Part shown: piece after piece, positions 13,650 to 38,000 of the stretch
How the letters are laid out: each line of letters opens with the position of its first letter
Position numbering within the stretch: position 1 is the first letter of the stretch
Source: Rotaria macrura
Lineage: Eukaryota > Rotifera > Eurotatoria > Philodinida > Philodinidae
Direction of reading: 5' to 3'
DNA length: 64,000 nt
NCBI GenBank assembly: GCA_900239685.1
Contig: OENT01000049.1
Coordinates: 62,001-126,000 of the forward strand
The notes under the pieces: model-generated
What the model was told of the DNA's origin: nothing
Seen by the model: only the letters and a program-made list of their open reading frames with translations
The model's database searches: none
Program-made: the position numbers and the translations under genes

Positions 13650-14279
13650 TATTATTATCAATTGTTTCTTCCGTATTATATACTTTACCTATTCGTTTAA
13701 AAAAGAAATGATACCTTGTAAGAGGTAAAAAGTCGATAGCGAGCAAACACATTGTGTTCAGTCGACCGGCACATTTATGTACATATTCAAAATATTCTTA
13801 CGTGTTCGCAGTGACAACACGAGTACTAGTTACGTATGACACTAGAAGCATAACGCGCAACGAGTAGGCCGATATCACGAATAGAAGAAGATACCACGTT
13901 CCAGATGAATAATTTTGAAAGGAAAACCATTTCTTATTTCAATACGTCAATCAAAATGTTTAATTATTAAACCAATTGAAGTCAGAAAAAAAAGGAGACC
14001 ATGAGATTTTTTCCATAGAACTTCAATTGAAATATGAACGAAAAAGAAAATATTTTTCAAAATAAAATAATATAAAACACACGAAACCATCTATATCTAT
14101 TATTTTCATAGATGTCATTAAAAGTCATACAGATTAAGCGTGGAGGAAAAGGTTCACATCGTTTAAATATGGTCGTATAAACTTTTTTTGTCTATTCTTT
14201 GTTCATTTCATAAAAAGAAAAACAAACGCAATACGTCCATCTTCTTTCATAATTACATTTCATCTTTTAGATCACCAAT
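13650..14279. promoter_or_regulatory. Shared upstream region of CARM1 and PRPF8
   Basis: The start codons of the two divergent genes are 630 bp apart, so both promoters must lie here unless 5' UTR introns reach elsewhere. I see no clear TATA box or repeat. A pyrimidine-rich CATCTTTTAG at 14261-14270 ends 9 nt before the PRPF8 ATG and is a possible acceptor for a 5' UTR intron or a spliced leader. Confidence 0.5.
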
Positions 14280-25577
<11,298 letters not shown>

Positions 25578-25685
25578 CAAATAGAACAATAACATCAATC
25601 CGGTTATATGATTGTATAATCAGGCTTCTTCTTCTTCTTCTTCTTTTTTTGTTGTCTTTAGCTGTTGTTCTTTTTCTTGTGAGAT

Positions 25686-25691
25686 AATAAA
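25686..25691 (+). promoter_or_regulatory. Poly(A) signal AATAAA for PRPF8
   Basis: AATAAA lies 109 nt after the PRPF8 stop and 73 nt before the candidate splice acceptor of the ubiquilin gene. A pyrimidine-rich CTT repeat sits between the stop and the signal. Confidence 0.6.
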
Positions 25692-25748
25692 TTGTCATAA
25701 AACACATTAAATACGTGTGATGATCAAGAATGATTTCTTTGTTTTTTT

Positions 25749-25765
25749 TTTCTCTTCTATTGTAG
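25749..25765 (+). promoter_or_regulatory. Candidate (trans-)splice acceptor upstream of ubiquilin
   Basis: A T-rich tract ends in TCTATTGTAG with AG at 25764-25765, 35 nt before the ubiquilin ATG. No good donor and leader exon fit easily between the PRPF8 stop and this point. Bdelloid rotifers are known to trans-splice a leader RNA, so this is a plausible leader acceptor for the second gene of a two-gene unit. It could also be the acceptor of an ordinary 5' UTR intron. Confidence 0.45.
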
Positions 25766-25800
25766 ATTGAATCTATTTGAGTGAGAGTAGAACAAGATCA

Positions 25801-28800
25801 ATGAGTGAACAAATGGATGCAAGTAATAATGATTCTTCTAATGTTAGTCAAAACGCCGAGACAACTGCAAATCCAAAACTGAAATTAACGATAAAAACAC
25901 CAAAAGACAAAAAAGATGTATCAGTCGATGCATCATTGACTATTAAACAGGTGATTTCTTTTCTTTTTATGAAAAAGAATATTCTCCACAATAACTATTC
26001 TCATTTGTTTAGCTTAAAGATGTCGTGGCTAATGAATTCAATACATCCATTGATCAACTCTGTCTTATATATTCGGGTAAAATACTAAAAGATGATGAAG
26101 ATCTTCAAAAACACGGTATAACAAAAAAAATAAAGCTATTTTACTGTTTTTCTCATACCTAATGCTTGTTTTGATTCGTAGATATCAAAGATGGTGTTAC
26201 TATTCATCTCGTTATACGCGCAAGTAAAACAGATACAACAGCAAATGCATCAGCTAATGCAACACCTCCTAGAGCTCAAGCTGAAGTAAATAAATATATT
26301 TGTACATGAGTGAAAAAATTCTATCGAGCAATCGTAAGACAGAAACTTCACCTATTCAAACACGTGTTTTTCTTAAAAAATAGTTAATGAATAACATTTG
26401 CTAAAAACTCATGTTAATATTCAAAGCGTTCATGAGAAATCTTCTTAGTATTTTAAATGTCAGTTTCCAAGATTTCGATGAATTCACACTATTGAACTAA
26501 TCGCTCTCTACATAGATATATCTTCAATCGACGTCGTATTGAAAGCTCTATAATCACTTGTTTTCATCACATTGAAAAAGAACATTCCGCATAAAATTCA
26601 TAAGATCGAAAAGTGTTCAATGTGTACCATATGATTGTGAGTTCTTGCTAGATACTCAAAAATTAGTTTTTCGTCTGAGGATTATGAGCAATGTTGTACT
26701 ATCTAGAATTGAGATAAAGTTCATACAGAGCTGTCATTCTATCGGTGTTTGACGAAATCAAAAAGAAACGGAATGATAAAGTTTTGAAACGAAGAAAAAC
26801 GATATTCTTCACCGATGTTTTAGAATCATAAAATACATCGAACAATCTAAATCGTATAATCTCTTTCATGATTTATGAATGTGCAAAAATTGGATGCAGT
26901 AGAAATATTTTTCGAATTATTTTAGCCCCCTACTCGTCCTATTCCTACTCAACCACCAAATCCAATGGGTGCTTTTCCGTTTGGTCTCGGTGGTATGCCT
27001 GGTATGGATAATTTAAATTTTGCTGATATGCAACAACAACTTCAGCAACAAGTAATTGATACATAAGACAAACAGACATAAACTAAATAAGAATATGCAC
27101 TTTTTAATTTTAACTAGATGATGAGCAACCCAGCACAATTACGACAATTAATGGATAGTCCTGTTGTACAAAGTATAACAAGTAATCCTGACTTAGTACG
27201 TTCATTATTACTTGGCAATCCACAAATTCGTGATTTAATGGAGGTAAAATTAATTCTAAAGAAAAAAACCACTTGAAATTCATGAAAATGTTTGCCTTCG
27301 TCATAGCGTAATCCTGAAATATCACATTTACTCAATAATCCTGATTTACTTCGACAAACAATGGAGTTTGCTCGTAATCCAACAGCATTACAAGAACTCA
27401 TGCGCAATCATGACCGAGCTTTGAGTAATCTTGAAGTAAGTTTTAAAAGCTTGATCTAATCTAAAGTTTTAATTTTGTCTCCAATCAGATGAGCACTTAA
27501 AACTGGAAATCAGCTGCCATATCAAATATCAGGTGTCTTTTTACAAACATACTTTTTCTAACTCGAGAGAAAACATAAAAGAATGAATCTAATAATTAAT
27601 GACGTATTTCTACGATTCAGTCGTATCTTGTATTCAAATAGAAAATAGCATACGTTAAGAGACAATAGTACCCAATAGAATTCTATCGAAGAAATAGAAC
27701 GTACGGAAATTGTTGATTGAAACGTTGATCGACTTCTAGAAGTTAGAGTGCGAGCATCCATGAATACATTTTGTATATTTAGTTCTATGAGTGATCTGAT
27801 TTATTCCTGACATAACATTTTTCTTTCGAAAATCGAAAATATTCGATCAGAATAGACTCGAGTTTATCGCCATAGTCGTTCAATTTTTATGATGTCTCGA
27901 TAGAAGAAAATTCTCAAATGTCACTAGTCAAACGAAATAATACTTCGCCCTACACTGAAAGTTTACCAGAATCTGTATCAATGTTAAAGAAAATTTTACT
28001 CTATTTAAAATAAACGACGATGAAACAATAATCTTCGTTGAGAGTGAAGTTGTGAAAACGGAATAGAGTCACAATTCGAAAGATTTCTTTAGGTCAACAT
28101 TTCAAGTTCAGCGTCACAACAACTTGTTGCAAGACATTGGTTATTTTTTTATATTCATTTTTAGAGCCTTCCAGGTGGTTTCAATGCTTTACAACGTATT
28201 TATCATGATGTACAAGAACCAATGTATTCAGCAGCACAAGAACAATTTGGCAATAATCCGTTTGCACAATTGTTTACTGGCAATGGTAATATCGAAAATT
28301 TTCTTTCGCTATTTCGATCTTTTCGTTGTCTGTTTCACATAGAGAACACAACAGCATCACGTACTGAAAATACTGATCCATTACCAAATCCTTGGGCACC
28401 TCGAAGTACTGCTGTCACTAATACATCTCCTCGTCCGGCACAACAACAATCGACCAATGCAACAAACACTCAACAACAACCGGCAGCTGGAGCACAACCA
28501 TCAGGTGCTGCTGATAGTTCAGCTTCCCCAACGATGCAAAATTACATGTCACAGTTAGCTCAAAATCCTCAATTACTTGAAAGTATTCTTAATGCACCAA
28601 ATATACAACCATTAATGGATTCACTTGCTGCAAATCCAGATATATCAAGACAAATGCTTTCAAACAATCCGATGTTTGCTAATAATCCTGAATTACGGGA
28701 GCAAATGCTCAATTCGTTACCGTCGATGATGGAACAAATGAGAAATCCTGAAGTTCTAGCATTAATGCAAAATCGTGAAGCAGTTGAAGCCATAACACAA

Positions 28801-29451
28801 GTACAAGAAGGTTAAATCAAACTGATTCATAGATAATTTATTGTTATGACGTAATTCACTTTCTAGGACTTCAACGTTTACAAGCTGCAGCACCCAATCT
28901 ATTTCAAGCGTTAGTTGATTCATAAAAAGATTATTCCCATAAAGACGAAGAAACAATCAGTTTATAAACATTGTCTGTATATTTTAGTGGTGGTTTACCA
29001 GCTGGTCTTCGTTTTGGTCCAACTGGATTATCATTACCAGCTAATCCGACAGCAGCACCAACACCGTCATCAAATTCAACATCAAGAACAGCTACGAATA
29101 ATACACCATCATCAAATGATCCAAATAATTATGCAGGTGTATTCGCTCAAATGATGAATATGATGTCGAACCAAAATATTGTAAACTATGGTTAAAAATT
29201 GGTTTCTATCTTGTTTTGTTTTTATAATGTATAGAATACACCACCGGATCAACGATATGCTGTTCAATTAGAACAACTTGTTTCAATGGGTTTTACTAAT
29301 CGTGAGGCAAATTTACAAGGTAATTGATTCTTCTTCCGATAAAGTAGATCGTGTAAAATATCGAAAATTGTCCCATGTGTTTTCTTTAGCTTTAACAGCG
29401 ACGATGGGGGATGTAAATGCGGCAATTGAACGACTTCTTTCTCAACGTTAA
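25801..29451 (+). CDS. UBQLN: Ubiquilin (UBQLN / Dsk2-type proteasome shuttle)
   Basis: Ubiquilins carry ubiquitinated or misfolded clients to the proteasome: the N-terminal UBL binds the proteasome and the C-terminal UBA binds ubiquitin. Twelve exons join in phase: 25801-25950, 26013-26115, 26182-26285, 26926-27051, 27118-27243, 27307-27435, 28165-28285, 28343-28810, 28867-28909, 28988-29180, 29235-29319 and 29390-29451, giving 569 aa. The UBL is at ~26-98 ([33 protein letters not shown]). STI1 repeats follow, with runs such as [20 protein letters not shown]. The family signature [15 protein letters not shown] is present, and the UBA reads [20 protein letters not shown] near the end. The ATG at 25801 is the first one in frame; the frame is open back to 25777 without another. 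Intron 7 (28286-28342) is 57 nt and stopless. Introns 3 and 6 are 640 and 729 nt. Confidence 0.97.
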
Positions 29452-31451
29452 CTTTATTTTGCTTTTCTTTTCAATTCATTAATTCTTCTTTACATGTTAA
29501 TACAATTTTCTTTTTGTTTCTTTTTCTTGATTTTTTTTTGCTCGATTAATCCAAATATTTCATCGGTTAAAAAACGAGCACTTGATTCAATTTCTCTTTC
29601 TTCTATTCATAATTGTTTTGTCAATGTAAATGTGTTTGAAAGAAGGAAAAGAATACCAAATCTAACCTACAAAAGTGATGGATAATTTCCGTGTATGTAT
29701 GTATGCATATTTTGCAAAAAAACAAGATTCTTTTTGTGGCTAAATTCGTTTATATATGTATATGTAAGGATTGTTTTTGTATAAACAACAACAAAGAATA
29801 TTTTGAATTTAAAACAAAGATTCATAATACTATGGAATTCAGAAGTGATTTCTTTTAGTCAAGAAAAATATGCATTTACATGAAGAGTCGTAAAGTATAT
29901 CAATCATATTCGATAAAAAAGACACAAAATATTGTGTTTGTCAATGGATCTTGATTGGCAAGAATAACCTTCTATTTAGAACAGTCATCTTCGAAGATTG
30001 GATGATTTTGTAAAATGATTGTAAATGAGTTTAACATTGAGATAGATTCGACGGCTATTAGAAAAGAAAAATTCATACTATCACGTTCAAGTGTACTTGT
30101 ATCTTAATACTTCACTCGTGTCTCTATCATTGAACACGTAATAGGAAATGTCATATTTCTTCGACATAACATACAAAGTTAACTACTTATCGTTTAATTT
30201 TCATTGATTAATTTTCTTACTTCATACAAAATACGGTGAATACAATAAAGAACTTCAATATTCTACAATGTTCATCATCGTCATCATAAAAAATATTTCT
30301 TGAATGTTAATTCTATATATTCTTCGAAAATCATAGACATGCACATACATATGAATAATCGTTCGGTATTGACTCATTACGCATCACGTTGATATAACTT
30401 TGATTGTACATGTATTCTATTCTTGATTTGCACAATGAGTGCAAAACTTCATCCATCATGTATTGACTTTGTAATAACATTCGATTCTTATGATATCCGT
30501 TTCTAACACGCTGAGATATGCACGTACGAATCGTCTTTTTCATAAAAACAAAAAAGAATATATAAAAAGAAGTGCATTTCAATTGAATCTTAGCAAGTTG
30601 AGTATGTAGTGGAATAAGTGAAAGAAATCGAGTAATATATAAAATGTAGCGGTATGTTCTATCCAAAGAACAAGTAAGAAGTTAAAATAATAAATAGAAA
30701 CACTTCTTTTTCTTCATTCTCAAGTGCACAATTATGAGGACATCATAAAAAATAAATTTCACACAATTATTTAAGTAACTTTATAGAAAGAGAACTTTAA
30801 TTGCTTTTTATTGTAAGACTGTATCACTATAAATCGGATGCGTATCCATATTTTCTTTACATATATATATTCTTAATCGTACTGTGGCTTGTCTATAAAC
30901 ATTCATTGAAATGATCTACTGTCGATGAATAACACGAACACAAGCTGCTCTTTTGAATTCATCAATCGCCTGCCATCATCCGCTAATACAATATCAATCA
31001 TTTACGCTCTGTTGATCCTTAACTCATTCATTCTTCGTGGCATCACAGTTTGCTCTTCTCTTTATTTATTTCTCTCTCTCTCTCTCTTCATATATATATA
31101 CATATAGACGAGAATTCGTATTCCATAATATCAATATGTATGCTTGGCTGACATGTTATGTATTTTATTTTATTTGTTGTATTTTTAAATGCGATCTGCA
31201 ACATAAATTAAGTGTCGTGCACATTCAATGAAGGTTTTAATTTAAAAGAGAAAGAGAAGACAACGTTCATATTACGTAGAGAGATGCAGGTGACTATTTT
31301 TACAGACAGTTGATCACTTTCTTTTATCTCAATTATTATGGTTGAAAAGGAAAACCTCACATAAGCACATACTTTAAGGACAAAACGAAACACAGTTGCT
31401 AGTGGCTACTAAATATATATTTCTTTTCTTTTTTAGATTGATAGATTTACC
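29452..31451. other. Intergenic, 2 kb, ubiquilin 3' UTR and TEAD upstream region
   Basis: No convincing gene was found. Open frames such as 30331-30666 (-) lack family motifs and splice partners. A polypyrimidine tract ending TTTTTTAG at 31429-31436 lies 15 nt before the first TEAD ATG and is a good acceptor for a leader or UTR intron. A short CT repeat is near 31070. Confidence 0.5.
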
Positions 31452-34400
31452 ATGACGAAAATTATTTCCAAGTAAGTCATTTATTCTGCTTTTCAATTCA
31501 TTCTAAGAAAACGTTCTTGTTCCACTTAATCAAAAAATGTTCGCTTCGCTCGCGTATCTAACTGTTGCTCATCTAATAGAAGCAACAGAGAAGATCAGTA
31601 AAGATAATATTACATACCTGAAAGAGAGAAGTATTGAGAGATTGGTTTATATAATTTATTGGTGGGTGGATGATAACACAACTATTTTATCCATCGCATA
31701 GACAAATAGTCTTCTACATTCTTTCTGATATATATGTATGCGTGTGTGTTTATTTAGCATAGCATATATATATATATATATACATATATTCGAAATCATC
31801 AAAGCAAGCTTCTCTTCTATTCTGGTATATTTGTACGTTGACTATGAGATAGTTTCATAAAAATGATGCGTACTAATAGTAATCGAATCAAGTAAGTGTT
31901 ATCTAAAGTAGAAATGAAACACAATGATATTATGTCGTTTTTGTTGACATTGTACTTTCAAATCACCACATGTGATGGACTATTGCCACGCGAAGATCAT
32001 TTCTTATTAAGCTCGAAACAAACAACATGTTTTATTTGCTCATCGAATTAACTTCTGTGTGTGTGTGTGTGTTTGTATGATGTAACTTTCTTCTTTTCTT
32101 GATGATGATGATTGTTACTTGATCTGTTCTGTCCTCGATGATGATCACTAACATGATTTGTTTGTATTGATGTTTTTTTCGTATTTGTAGTATGTTGTCA
32201 AGTTGGCCATCATCATTGCAGTTTGCTAAAGATTTTGATCGAACGGCTTGTTCCATTAAATCAGAAGAATCGACATCGACTGATGAGTTGGACGACGATC
32301 AAAATAACGATGGCGAAGGCGTCTGGAGTCCAGATATTGAGCAAAGTTTTCACGTATGATTGTTGCACGAATTTCTCATGGTAACTTATTATGTTTCTAT
32401 TTAAAAACAAAATTTCATTTAGGAAGCGTTAGCTATTTATCCACCATGCGGTCGAAGAAAAATAATCCTATCCGATGAAGGTAAAATGTTCGGCCGAAAT
32501 GAACTTATTTCGCGTTATATTAAAATGCGCACGGGCAAATTACGTACACGTAAACAAGTATCGTCTCATATTCAAGTTCTTGCTAAACGAAAATCAAAAG
32601 AACTTCAAACATTATTCAGAGTAATTTGATGAAAAGAAAAATAAACGATCAAATATTTTCCCTATAAACGAAAATCTATTCATTTTTAGGATTCGAATTT
32701 CAAAGAATCTCACCGTCCATTAGTTTTCAATCAACATTATCATCCGTTGCATAATTCAACGAAACCATCAACAATTATTAATGATAGTACTTCATCTTAT
32801 TATGCACATACAGGTACACATGTGCCATTTTTCCCATCAACGCCTACACTCGCATTCAAAGCTACAACACCTATTCTTTGGCAAGAATCAAATACGGAGT
32901 AGGCGTTAGTTTACGGGTTACTTTTTATAAAGTAACTATATCTTTTGTCTTGCTTAGTATTAAATCGTATTCACCATTGACAACGACGACGACAGCAACA
33001 ACAACAACAACAACAACAACTGATTTTAACCCAACAACAAATACAGCAACACATTTTATCAATACAAATCAATTAAAACTAATGGAATTCATTGGATATA
33101 TTCAATCCAAATCGGATACGAATTCAGTAATAAATTTAATAGAAGAAACACTTTTTCTTGTTCATTTAAACGAACGATTATTTTCTTTCTAGAGACATTA
33201 TCTCCTTCACATTGGTCAAGAAGCTGGTACAGAGATGAAACTAGAAGTAAGTTTATCAAACGAGTTAATGTGTCGTAAACAAAACTATTTATTCTTAGTG
33301 AAATACTTCTATATTTTGTTATATTGTGAAAGTATTTCGATAGTATTCGTTGGAATACAAAGTCATCTCGGAAGAATCATATATCTTTCTCTCTCACCAT
33401 TAACTAACATGTGTATTTGCTCGTGTAAAATACAATCAGTATAAATATTGAAGAGTTAATTTCACTTCTGTATTCTTACACTAATATTTATTAACGAATG
33501 TCGTGACGTATTGAACAACAAAAGATCTTTGAAGTTTTTCGTGCTGTAATTAAGAATGTTTCAGAAAAGCCTCGAATTATTTCGTAGAAATTACACCATC
33601 GATAAATCATACTCATTGTAAGAAAGACTAATTTTACTTGAAAAGTCCGCATGCATCTTGATAAAAAAATGACGGTTTTTCTCTCAATGATTTCTAAATC
33701 TATAATTCCAATGAGATATTAGATAGACCAAAGTGTCTCTCCAAATGAGAGAATCGAAGAAAATATTTTAGAATAAGATGATAGTAATAATAAGAATTAT
33801 ATAGAAACTACAGGACAACACTTCTTCATTGATGAAGAAAATCGTTTTCTCCGTGGAAAATTCACCTTTATTCACATTTCCTACAGATCGATGTTAATAA
33901 TAGGTGGATATTTGATTTTGAAATCCGGTTTATATTTCCCTAGGCAAAGTTCCGATCGAAATAGACTGCTAATGCTGTCGTTATTTGAATGGAATACGAA
34001 GATGTTTGGTTCGATAAAAAGTCATTTGTTGTCGTTGCAGCTGTGAACTTTATTCTTACTAATCTTAGCCATTCTTACTTCCAAGAATGCGGAAATGAAA
34101 GTACACTCTAATGAATTCTCACATCTAAAGAAATCACGTAAGCACTTTAATAAATCTCGTCTAAATATCAGAATCAATATTAGAACCTTATCGAAGACAG
34201 TTCATATGTTTAGTTTTTTAAATTTCTAATTTAACTTACTGGTGATTTTCTGTTTTATAAAGCGTATCAAACTGAGCCAAATTAGTGATCTATTTCCAAT
34301 GTTAAAAGAACTTTACGGCAAAGGATCACAAGATGCATTTTATGTTGTTAAAGTTTGGGTAGGACTTTGATTTATTTGCATCCGTTTATGTTCAATAGTA

Positions 34401-35028
34401 CGTTGTTTATTTTTCGTATCATAGGTAAATATGGATTATCAAGAAACGTCAACAGATACATATCATTATTGTTCCGTGTAAAATTGATTTGATCGTTTAT
34501 TTATAATTTTTTATGCGGTTGTTTGTTTTCACATTTTCTATTTTAGCTTTGAAAGTTCTGAAGTCAATATGAATTTATGTATAACAACAAAAGCATGTTC
34601 GTTTGGTAAAACAGTTGTTGAAAAAGTTGAAGTAAACGAAACGATTGAGAAAAGAAAAAGGACGGTTTCAAACGAATTTCTTGAAACATATTCTAGAATG
34701 GTACAACGAAATACAATGACATGATGAATAAATATATTTGCCGTTCCATGGATACAACAATGTGTAACTTTATGATTGATTTCATACGAAAACTTAAAAC
34801 AGGAATATATATTCGTGAGACAATGAATACTGTACTTGAACATTTAGGCGTACTTCAAGTAAGTCGATGGACTTGTTTTTCTCTCTATTGGTATTCGTTT
34901 TTAATTTTAATTCTTAGACAGTAGTATCGAAAGATACTGATGAATTACTTTTATGTATTGCATATATATTTGAAATAAGTGAATCATTAAGTGGTACACA
35001 ATCGACTGCTTATCGTTTATGCGAATGA
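31452..35028 (+). CDS. TEAD: TEAD / Scalloped transcription factor (Hippo pathway)
   Basis: TEAD binds MCAT-type DNA elements through its TEA domain and recruits the coactivator YAP/Yorkie. Exons: 31452-31471 (or alternative 31863-31891), 32191-32353, 32423-32620, 32690-32898, 32958-33126, 33193-33246, 34263-34358, 34425-34477, 34547-34631, 34697-34858 and 34918-35028. All join in phase, giving 439 aa (442 with the alternative start). The TEA domain at ~49-120 is almost identical to animal TEADs ([20 protein letters not shown] ... [16 protein letters not shown]). The YAP-binding domain fills ~210-439: [13 protein letters not shown], the Cys-bearing [14 protein letters not shown] strand (the palmitoylated cysteine in vertebrates) and [13 protein letters not shown]. 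The linker has a Thr run coded by an ACA/ACG repeat near 32985-33020. A 1016-nt intron follows exon 6. An ATG at 32192 in exon 2 could also start translation. Confidence 0.95.
31764..31781. repeat. (AT)n microsatellite in the first TEAD intron
   Basis: About nine AT units are flanked by further TA-rich sequence. It lies between the two alternative first exons of TEAD. Confidence 0.8.
31863..31891 (+). CDS. TEAD: Alternative first coding exon of TEAD
   Basis: ATG ATG CGT ACT and five more codons lead to a perfect GTAAGT donor at phase 2, the same phase and donor as the upstream first exon (31452-31471). Both would splice to 32191. The protein would begin [10 protein letters not shown] instead of MTKIISN. 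Two start exons of equal quality suggest two promoters or two leader-splicing points. Either could be a chance match, since they are short. Confidence 0.5.
32056..32072. repeat. (TG)n microsatellite in a TEAD intron
   Basis: About eight TG units lie 120 nt before TEAD exon 2, with GAT-rich sequence after it. Confidence 0.8.
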
Positions 35029-38000
35029 TACATGAACAATTAACTAATCATATTTCTTATTTTGTGTTGTTTTTCTGTGCTTGAGAAATGTTCTTTTTTT
35101 CTGATTTACTTTAACCTTGTATGATTACTGTTGCTCTTTCATTTTTTTTTCTCAAATAAATTATTTTTCAAGAGATTCTTTTCTTTTCAATTTACCTATG
35201 ATACAGAAAAATCTATGATCGGATCGAATTTGAATTTGAATGTTAAAGTTAAGAAGTCTATGATGATCAATGATATCGTTCGTTATACTGATCGTTTTTC
35301 TTATACATATAATCATACGAATAATCGGATATGACATTCTTTATTATTGTGTAACCCTGATATTTTTCTAGTTGTCAACAATAATGACTGAAAATTCATT
35401 CGAAGATCGATTTGTAAAGATTTATGATTAATGATGAAGAAGAAAATGATCGGTATGTTAATTACTTTGCAAACTAGAAGAATCAATGAACAAGCCAATT
35501 ACAGAACAATCGAGATGTATTGATCATGATAACATTTAACATCGGTTGGAAATGACAAACATCGATGGAATGAATCATAAATGTTTCAACATTCACAGAT
35601 CATGATGGTATTTGACATAGTACTGATAAAAGTACGAATCATCATGTATTCTATTCATGTTGATTGATTAATTCATTTTGTCACTTTTGTAAGTTTGTTC
35701 GTAAGATTTGTAATTAACGAAAAATATGCAACAGGAGTATGGTTGATTCATTGTCTGATAATGATTATCTAATAAGTTAAGACAATGTCTTTAGATGTTC
35801 AAAGTGTATACTTCTAATCGCCTTGATAGTGATGGTGATTATACAAATATTGAAAACATATGAATGATAACATTCATCTGGTACGGATGCATTTATCAAT
35901 ACTAGAGAGCTTTCGAATTCTCTAAATGTTGCTGAAATATTATCAATCATGTTATTTCTTCATTGATCCAACCATCATCATCAAAATTTTACCAGCATTT
36001 TGAATATACAGAAAAATTGTTTTATGTTGTTTGTTTCGTAGAGTTAGAATTCACTATCATTTTCTTTTGCTATTATCGAAACAAAAAAAGATGAAGAACA
36101 TAATTGAACGTTTAGTTTTTGACTGATCTTGGCTTTCATTTGGGAGTGGTGATAAGAAAAATATATCAATCGAATGAAGTATCAAGTTTGACTGAGTCTG
36201 TCGAACAACTGATGAATTATAATTTTCAGGTTTTTCGTATTTTCGACTCAATCAAAGTATGAATTTAAGAGATGATAATCTTGCAACAAAACAAAAGTTT
36301 CATCAATGGACTCTTCAAATATATACTTGGCAGATTATGAAAGAAAAAATTGTCCGAGCCAAGTAGACTAAACATACTGAAAACGTGTTCAGGTGCTCAA
36401 ACGGGACGTTTTTCGCTCACAATCAGGAAACAAGACTGCTAGAGAAATATATCTGTTTAACCGTATTTTCGACCTCTTTTGCCTGCTTGATTGATTACTT
36501 TTGACTTATACAGCGTCGAACAATTGTATTTTCATTTAGCGATTGTTCACAATATTTCGTACACTTATGTTACACCTCATGGTTAGAGTAGGCAAAAAAT
36601 GAACACTAGGCGAGTAAGCCCATTACAAGATTGAATATTTTTCAATGATCGTTACGTTTTGATATAACTAAACTCTTTTCAATCGATGCGGTTGCTATTG
36701 AATTAAATATCCAAAGATGAAATTGATCGAATTCATGTCATTATAAGCAAGTGTTTCAAGATCATTGCTTTGTTGTGATTCTTAATTTTTTCAATCTATT
36801 ATTGGGACTATCTCTGCGCGGTTTCAATGGTTTAGTGAAGTTCTTCTTCGTACGTCATATAAATCGAATTATCACAAATTCAATCGGTTCATACGGATAA
36901 TGTTTAACACATCAGATTTGAAATTGATATTTATCAACTTTTGAAAACAAAGTTTTTTGTCGGTGTTCCGGAAATGAGTCGTTTTCAATGAGAATGTGTG
37001 AGATGTTGTTTATTCTCGATCAAAATATTGGATGAAGAACAAAAGAAACCTATATGAATGATTTGCATACTGGAAGCCGTTGAGATTGATTTTGATCGAA
37101 AAAAAAACATTATTTCACATGAAAAATATATAATTGGTGTGGAAGGCAAGCAAAAATTGGTGTAGAACAATATTGAATGCGGGTTAACTTCTGTCTGGAG
37201 AAGAAGAATCGAGTCTAGATAGAATTTGTATTTCAATCAATCATTTTTAGATTTTATAAAGGTACATGAAATCTACAAAAAGCAACTTTACCAATCGATT
37301 CACTTGCTTTTGAGAAGATTTGAACACTATCATGGGTATCTTGATTATTGTATGAAATCTCTTAATAGTCGGTATCGACGCTTTCATCTGGATGACAAAA
37401 AGTCTTTCCTATCTTGTTTCCCAAGCTTTCTAATCCTTCATGCTTACTTTTATGATGATCCTGCAACTCATAATTGTCCGAGTGTAAACGTAAAATCTTC
37501 AACAAATGGGTCCTTTTTTCTTCAGTATAAATCATTCACTGGGTATAATTTTTATCACAAAAATAAACAATCGAAAGCTCCAACGAAATTGTAACTTCGA
37601 ATATTGTTCATCATCTAAACTATCTAAGAAAAGGTATAAGGTCGACATTTTTTAGGCGTGACTGTGCATGCTCTGAAAAAGATTTAAAAGAAAAGGTTGC
37701 CAGAACTTTGTTACCCTCTGATAAGCTTTCTCTGCTGTCCGCAAACAAAAGCCTTGAAAAACTATTATGAGAAAGAACAAAAACTGAATGTAAGACCCTT
37801 TTAGAAAATGTTTTCACATATTCAGCTGTCGAATAAAACAAAGAACCTTTTGAAAACCTGAAAAGTTCTCTAAAGATCTTTATGGTTTTCTCTAACACAC
37901 CCACGACCCTACTCCGAATACACTCGTTGGAACATACAAGTCAATGAATTTTGTATAGCGGAACTCTATTCGGTAATTTGTCTTACCAATAGAAATCCTC

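Noticed and set aside
28915-29154. His/Gln-rich 79-codon frame in the ubiquilin gene
   Set aside because: It is a shifted reading of ubiquilin exon 10; the correct frame continues into the UBA domain.
30331-30666. 111-codon minus-strand frame after ubiquilin
   Set aside because: It has no ATG-context support, no motif and no splice partners, and this length is reachable by chance in 2 kb of AT-rich DNA on six frames.
37226-37594. 122-codon plus-strand frame in the gene desert
   Set aside because: It starts at TTG, is partly open on the other strand as well, and matches no family I know.
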